This document shows positions 60,117 to 64,000 of a stretch of DNA of 64,000 bases, piece after piece (within the stretch, counting starts at the first letter, position 1; every line of letters begins with the position of its first letter). The translations under genes were made by a program, and so were the position numbers. The DNA comes from an uncultured Alphaproteobacteria bacterium (GTDB lineage: Bacteria > Pseudomonadota > Alphaproteobacteria > Rs-D84). Under the pieces are notes generated by a model. It ran no database searches and had not been told where the DNA came from. It worked only from the letters and a program-made list of their open reading frames with translations. The stretch spans positions 142,012-206,011 of the forward strand of contig CALXMN010000001.1 in assembly GCA_944389495.1 (NCBI GenBank). Direction: 5' to 3'.

Positions 60117-62363
60117 TTATGTAACCCGATAGTTATTTAATCGATCCAAAATTATTTGATCCGCCACAGACATACCGGTATTCGGATCTTTTGTGGTAAA
60201 CTTTTTCTGTTTGTCCTTTGCACTGCCGAACGTCCAAGAATACATTTTACCGGTATGGCTGTCACGGCCAGATTCCAGCATATCCCAATACGCCATTAAT
60301 TCGCGATATTTATCCTGATGATTACTGTCCCAATTATTCAGTATATCGTTTTGTTTGGTAATTTGGTCAGATAACATTTGGATTGTTTGTGTTGCGTTTT
60401 CAAATTCCTGGCGTTTATTTATTTTTCTGTTCATTTGTTTGGTTTTAACCGTAATGTCGTGCTGGGAATTGACAACGGCCTGCATCTGTGTCTGAATTGC
60501 AGGATCGGTAACCGTTGGTGGCGTGGGATTTTGACCCGCCCGCATTTGCATTAAATATGTCGCGACACTTTGCGCATCGGGATGTGTTTGATTGGCCTGA
60601 ACCCATTGAATCAGATTGTTAACCTGGGTGTCCAGATTTTGATTTAATGTGGATATATCCTGTCTGTATTGGCCAATTGATGCATCCAATGCCTGTTCCG
60701 TTATACCGCGGTTACGCATCGCGGTTAAATCATTTTCCAAATCGGTCTTTTGTGTTTCATTTGATGCCTTTTGTTGTTGTGTGGCGACTTTTTGTGCCGC
60801 GGTGTCTGCAATCCAAGTATCGCGTGCATTCTTTATACGTCCCGTTTTACCGTTAAATTTACTGCCATTCAGGCGGATTACATTCCCGCCAATTGTTATC
60901 AGATAACCCACCGCCATAAATGCGGCCTTGATACTTTTATCCATTGCATTTGTTACAAATTGCACGGCCTGATTTTTATTCCACGACAATCCACCATCGG
61001 AAAATATGGACAATTTTTCATTTTTCAATACATCCATAATTTTACTGGTGATATAGCCATATTTGATGACGGATAAAACCTCCATCGCGGTTTGGGCCTC
61101 GTCCATTTTATTTTCACGGACGGCCTTGATAACCAGTTCAGAAACAAGTGCCCGCATCTGTCCACCGGTTTTCAGTGCACCGGCAAATGCCTTGGGCATA
61201 GTATTTTTTAATTCCCCCAGTGTTTTATTCAGCCAATCAAAATGGTCAACCGCGCGGGGTGATTTATACATTAAATTCTTTTTTATATCGCCCGCGCTGT
61301 CAACCAGTTTGGCCAACCCGTCGGTGGGCTTGAATTTTGCACCGGTTAACGCCTTGAATATCAATTGGGCGGAATTAGAAAAGAACAGACGGTCGCCCCT
61401 GAACTTGATATACTTGTCCATATAATCGGTCCAAGTATCTTTGATATTATCCTTCAGATGTTGCCACGGGGTTAATTCATCACTGCGCTTTGGCGGAACA
61501 TAATCCTTGCTGTCGGAATTGGCATAATCAATTTTCCCGTTGGCGGTCTCGATTTGATTGGATATTTTACCCTTGTCGTATAATTTAAATACATCATAAA
61601 CCTTGAATTCAGTGACCAGTGTATTTAACAGCGATTTATAATTACGCTTGAAATAATCCAGTTTATTTGGGTTAACTGTACCTGTATCAAAGCCGTTTTC
61701 TATGGCAGTAAAATTTGGAATTTGTTGGCCTTGTAAATTCAGGGATTGCTGAAAGTCCGGCTGTTGCGCATAGTATGTTATATATTGCGCAATGGTTTTG
61801 ATTCTTTTCTGAAAATCAGGTGATGTATTATATTTTTTGGAATCGATGCCACTAATCAGGTCGGAATATTTGAAATCATTATCAATCAGGCCCCATTGCT
61901 TCAGATTGATTTCCAAACCATTTTTATACGTGGTTAAAAAGTTTTTAAAATCGCCGTTAATCAAAGTTTCGGCCGTGGGGGTCGCAACAGCGTTTGAAAA
62001 CAGGTGCGTTACAGGGTCGCCGAAATATTCGTTCAGGAAACTGGTTGCTTTGGCGTTTTCTTTAAATTTATCCTTGGACGCGGACATTTCACGGAATGCA
62101 TCCTGAAACGCATTAAAAAACTTGGTCCATTCGTTGTCATCCATAAACCAGTTGCCATTCGCATCTGTTGGGTCGGGCATATCATTATTAACCCATTTGC
62201 CATTGGCATCCTGATGCATTAATTTTGATTTCCAATCCTTCATATTTCCACGGAAATCATCAGACGCCAGGTATACGTCAAATTGGGCGCGAACCTCGGC
62301 CGGCATATTGTTAAAACGCCGTTGCATATAATACTGCAATAAAAATTCATTCATATTTGCCAT
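60117..62363 (-). CDS. Large protein of unknown function
   Basis: 748 residues from ATG 62363, preceded by GGGGTG; the frame opens at 62402 but that ATG lacks a ribosome site. Soluble, Asn/Gln/Lys-rich, mostly helical. The N-terminal third has many Asp/Asn-Gly turns (DANGKW, DANGNWFMDDNEW) resembling EF-hand-like Ca loops. Around 490-505 one hydrophobic stretch (AFMAVGYLITIGGNVI), then a long coiled coil (540-700) with Gln/Thr heptads. No signal peptide. No family recognised. Size, composition and host-associated context would allow a secreted T4SS effector or a structural protein, but nothing proves it. Confidence 0.7.
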   Translation of the reverse strand: MANMNEFLLQYYMQRRFNNMPAEVRAQFDVYLASDDFRGNMKDWKSKLMHQDANGKWVNNDMPDPTDANGNWFMDDNEWTKFFNAFQDAFREMSASKDKFKENAKATSFLNEYFGDPVTHLFSNAVATPTAETLINGDFKNFLTTYKNGLEINLKQWGLIDNDFKYSDLISGIDSKKYNTSPDFQKRIKTIAQYITYYAQQPDFQQSLNLQGQQIPNFTAIENGFDTGTVNPNKLDYFKRNYKSLLNTLVTEFKVYDVFKLYDKGKISNQIETANGKIDYANSDSKDYVPPKRSDELTPWQHLKDNIKDTWTDYMDKYIKFRGDRLFFSNSAQLIFKALTGAKFKPTDGLAKLVDSAGDIKKNLMYKSPRAVDHFDWLNKTLGELKNTMPKAFAGALKTGGQMRALVSELVIKAVRENKMDEAQTAMEVLSVIKYGYITSKIMDVLKNEKLSIFSDGGLSWNKNQAVQFVTNAMDKSIKAAFMAVGYLITIGGNVIRLNGSKFNGKTGRIKNARDTWIADTAAQKVATQQQKASNETQKTDLENDLTAMRNRGITEQALDASIGQYRQDISTLNQNLDTQVNNLIQWVQANQTHPDAQSVATYLMQMRAGQNPTPPTVTDPAIQTQMQAVVNSQHDITVKTKQMNRKINKRQEFENATQTIQMLSDQITKQNDILNNWDSNHQDKYRELMAYWDMLESGRDSHTGKMYSWTFGSAKDKQKKFTTKDPNTGMSVADQIILDRLNNYRVT

Positions 62364-62405
62364 ATTTTGCACCCCATATATACCCATATTATTGTAGTGC
62401 ATTTT

Positions 62406-62434
62406 TTGACAAAAATCAATATTTACGCTATAAT
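62406..62434 (+). promoter_or_regulatory. Consensus promoter of the MFS gene
   Basis: Perfect TTGACA (62406-62411), 17-base spacer, perfect TATAAT (62429-62434), 28 bases before the ATG. Confidence 0.88.
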
Positions 62435-62462
62435 TCCTATGTAATATTTCGGGGACAACTTT

Positions 62463-63695
62463 ATGAACAAAAAGTCGAATTTGCGCCGTTTTCTGCGCAA
62501 TGTATATGGGTATGCATTTTTTAATAAATTAATATTGTTAACACCTGTTTATGCCGTATTTATGCAGGAAAACGGTCTGACGGATATACAGCTATCACTG
62601 ATGTTTGTGATTTTATCCGCCGGAACATTTTTAACGCAAATTCCCGTTACGTGGATAACAAATAAACTGGGGGCCAAACCGGCAATAATGTTGGGCCAAT
62701 TATTAAAGGCGGTTGCGTTTGTCCTGTGGTTGGTATGGCCAACGTTTTGGGGATTTGCCATCGGAATGTTTTTGTGGGGGATGGAATGGGCCTTTTTCAA
62801 CGTATCATTCGAGGGTATGGTCTATGACGAATTAAAGGCCCGTCGCCATCAAAAAATATATTCCCGTGTGTTGGGCGTGCGTTATAATGTCCAGGCCGTC
62901 GGCACGGCATTGTCTGCGTTTGGTTCATTGTTAATGTTCGTTGGATATGGTTGGATTACGTTTGCATCATTGGTATCATTGGCATTATCCGCGATATGTA
63001 TAGCGCGCATAAAATTAAAATCGCATCCAAATGCAAAGCGTCACATACGTAAAACACATTTTATGAAATTATTCAAGACCGGCGTTCGTATTTGCGGGCG
63101 CACACCGTGCATATTGTTGATGTTACTGTTAAGTTTATTCGTTGCCAATATTGCATACCTGGATGATTATTTAAGTCCCATCGGCCTAGAGATAGGTTTA
63201 CCGGTTGAATTTGTTGGGTTTATCCAGTTCTTTATTTTGGGTTGTGCCGTATTGGGTCAAACATTTGCGTACCGGTTTTCACGTATTCGCGATTGGGTTT
63301 TATATACAATGATATGTATTGCGGGCGCGATGTTTGTTGTATTTTCGTTGGATTATTCATTGGTCGGCTTATGGGCATTGGGTGCGGCCTATGTTTTGTT
63401 CAGTGGTTTGAATATTTTGTTGTATTCACGATTTCAAGATTTTGTACCAACGGCATATCGTTCGGTAATACTGTCGCTGTACAGTATTGGGGATAATATA
63501 ATTTATATCGGAACGTGCTTGGTTATTGGGTTGGGTGGAATGCTGGGCAGTTGGCGATACAGTATACTTGCGCTGGGGATGATATTAATCGGCATCGGTC
63601 TTTGGGCGTTGCTGGTTATACGTGATAGATGTTCAATTGCCAATATGCCGGGTGCGCGTGCCGTTAAAACAACGCATCCAATTGGCAAGGCATAG
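62463..63695 (+). CDS. Major facilitator superfamily transporter
   Basis: 410 residues with about 12 membrane segments. The N-terminal half shows KLILLTPVYAVFMQENGLTDIQLSLMF and WITNKLGAKPAIMLGQLLKA (parts), which fits the MFS A-motif loop between helices 2 and 3. A central cytosolic loop (HPNAKRHIRKTH) divides the halves. Substrate unknown; the sequence resembles drug/sugar-type MFS proteins of unassigned specificity. Ribosome site GGGG. Strong promoter implies constitutive expression. Confidence 0.8.
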   Translation: MNKKSNLRRFLRNVYGYAFFNKLILLTPVYAVFMQENGLTDIQLSLMFVILSAGTFLTQIPVTWITNKLGAKPAIMLGQLLKAVAFVLWLVWPTFWGFAIGMFLWGMEWAFFNVSFEGMVYDELKARRHQKIYSRVLGVRYNVQAVGTALSAFGSLLMFVGYGWITFASLVSLALSAICIARIKLKSHPNAKRHIRKTHFMKLFKTGVRICGRTPCILLMLLLSLFVANIAYLDDYLSPIGLEIGLPVEFVGFIQFFILGCAVLGQTFAYRFSRIRDWVLYTMICIAGAMFVVFSLDYSLVGLWALGAAYVLFSGLNILLYSRFQDFVPTAYRSVILSLYSIGDNIIYIGTCLVIGLGGMLGSWRYSILALGMILIGIGLWALLVIRDRCSIANMPGARAVKTTHPIGKA

Positions 63696-63737
63696 AATCC
63701 TGTACATTATTTATACCGGTTTATTTAAAATGCAGGT

Positions 63738-64000
63738 ATGAAGTTAAACCTGCGTGATTTTTTGTTAAAGATGATTCCGTACGTGTTGTCAATTGCGGGC
63801 GGACTGGTTTTGTTTATCGTTACCAAAGACGATGTGCACGACCCCAATATTACCGATTTAATAAACAATATTGCGGCGTCATTATTGTCGATACCGTTGG
63901 TGTTTTTATTATATGACTATTCAAATTACCGCGTATCAAAGCAATTAAAAAAGACATTGTCGGATAATATGAATGATAAAATAAATGTATTATTGCTGAA
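63738..64000 (+). CDS. Small membrane protein, 5' part
   Basis: Open from ATG 63738 (GCAGGT upstream) to the window edge. Two membrane segments (YVLSIAGGLVLFIVT and IAASLLSIPLVFLLYDY) separated by a short acidic loop, then a basic cytoplasmic region starting SNYRVSKQLKK. Unrecognised; the C-terminus is missing. It follows the MFS gene by 42 bases. Confidence 0.6.
   Translation, partial: MKLNLRDFLLKMIPYVLSIAGGLVLFIVTKDDVHDPNITDLINNIAASLLSIPLVFLLYDYSNYRVSKQLKKTLSDNMNDKINVLLL

Overview
The window is a gene-dense stretch of a Gram-negative bacterial chromosome with AT-biased, GTT/GCG-rich codon use. The protein set points to an uncultured, host-associated alphaproteobacterium, probably from gut. 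Evidence: the lipid A enzyme LpxI rather than LpxH, short alphaproteobacterial RNase E and ParC, P-type T4SS pieces, dispersed GTCATTGCGAG palindromic repeats like those of Rickettsiales and Holosporales, and an oleate hydratase. Lineage is inferred from protein character only; no rRNA is present.

1-25 kb: partial secreted protein, parC, then a three-gene unit of two surface-type lipoproteins and a Slam-like outer-membrane translocon. Next come rpmG, tRNA-Leu, oleate hydratase, small lipoproteins, a lone VirB11-type ATPase, priA, an APH-like kinase, miaA, gap, a broken Cys-rich surface gene, tRNA-Asp, a META lipoprotein, tRNA-Glu, a GNAT enzyme, lpxI, two small outer-membrane barrels and an RlmD-like methylase with an internal deletion.

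25.1-37.4 kb: a podovirus-like structural cluster on the minus strand (hydrolase, holin-like, scaffold, Lys-rich protein, capsid, adaptor, nozzle, terminase, portal, small connector proteins). No integrase, replication gene or tail fibre is visible. The large terminase is split into an ATPase ORF and a nuclease ORF. A 3.3-kb block lies between them on the opposite strand: dnaB, a double-HTH regulator with its own operator, and an unknown gene.

37.5-43.8 kb: birA, a second small HTH regulator, and a structured, CU-rich candidate small RNA with its own promoter and terminator. A BepA-like protease and recG follow, then a repeat island (a palindromic element and 2.2 copies of a 178-bp unit), tRNA-His and tRNA-Ala.

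43.9-64 kb: the envelope operon frr-uppS-cdsA-rseP-bamA; a small T4SS-like operon (VirB7-like lipoprotein, two VirB8-like proteins, a periplasmic protein); surface-glycan genes (GT2, RgpF-like, DUF1796); yraN; RNase E; an MprF-like membrane protein; rph; ackA; a 748-residue protein of unknown function; an MFS transporter; and a partial membrane protein. Envelope and outer-membrane biogenesis (BamA, RseP, LpxI, UppS, CdsA, Slam, BepA, many lipoproteins) is the dominant theme.
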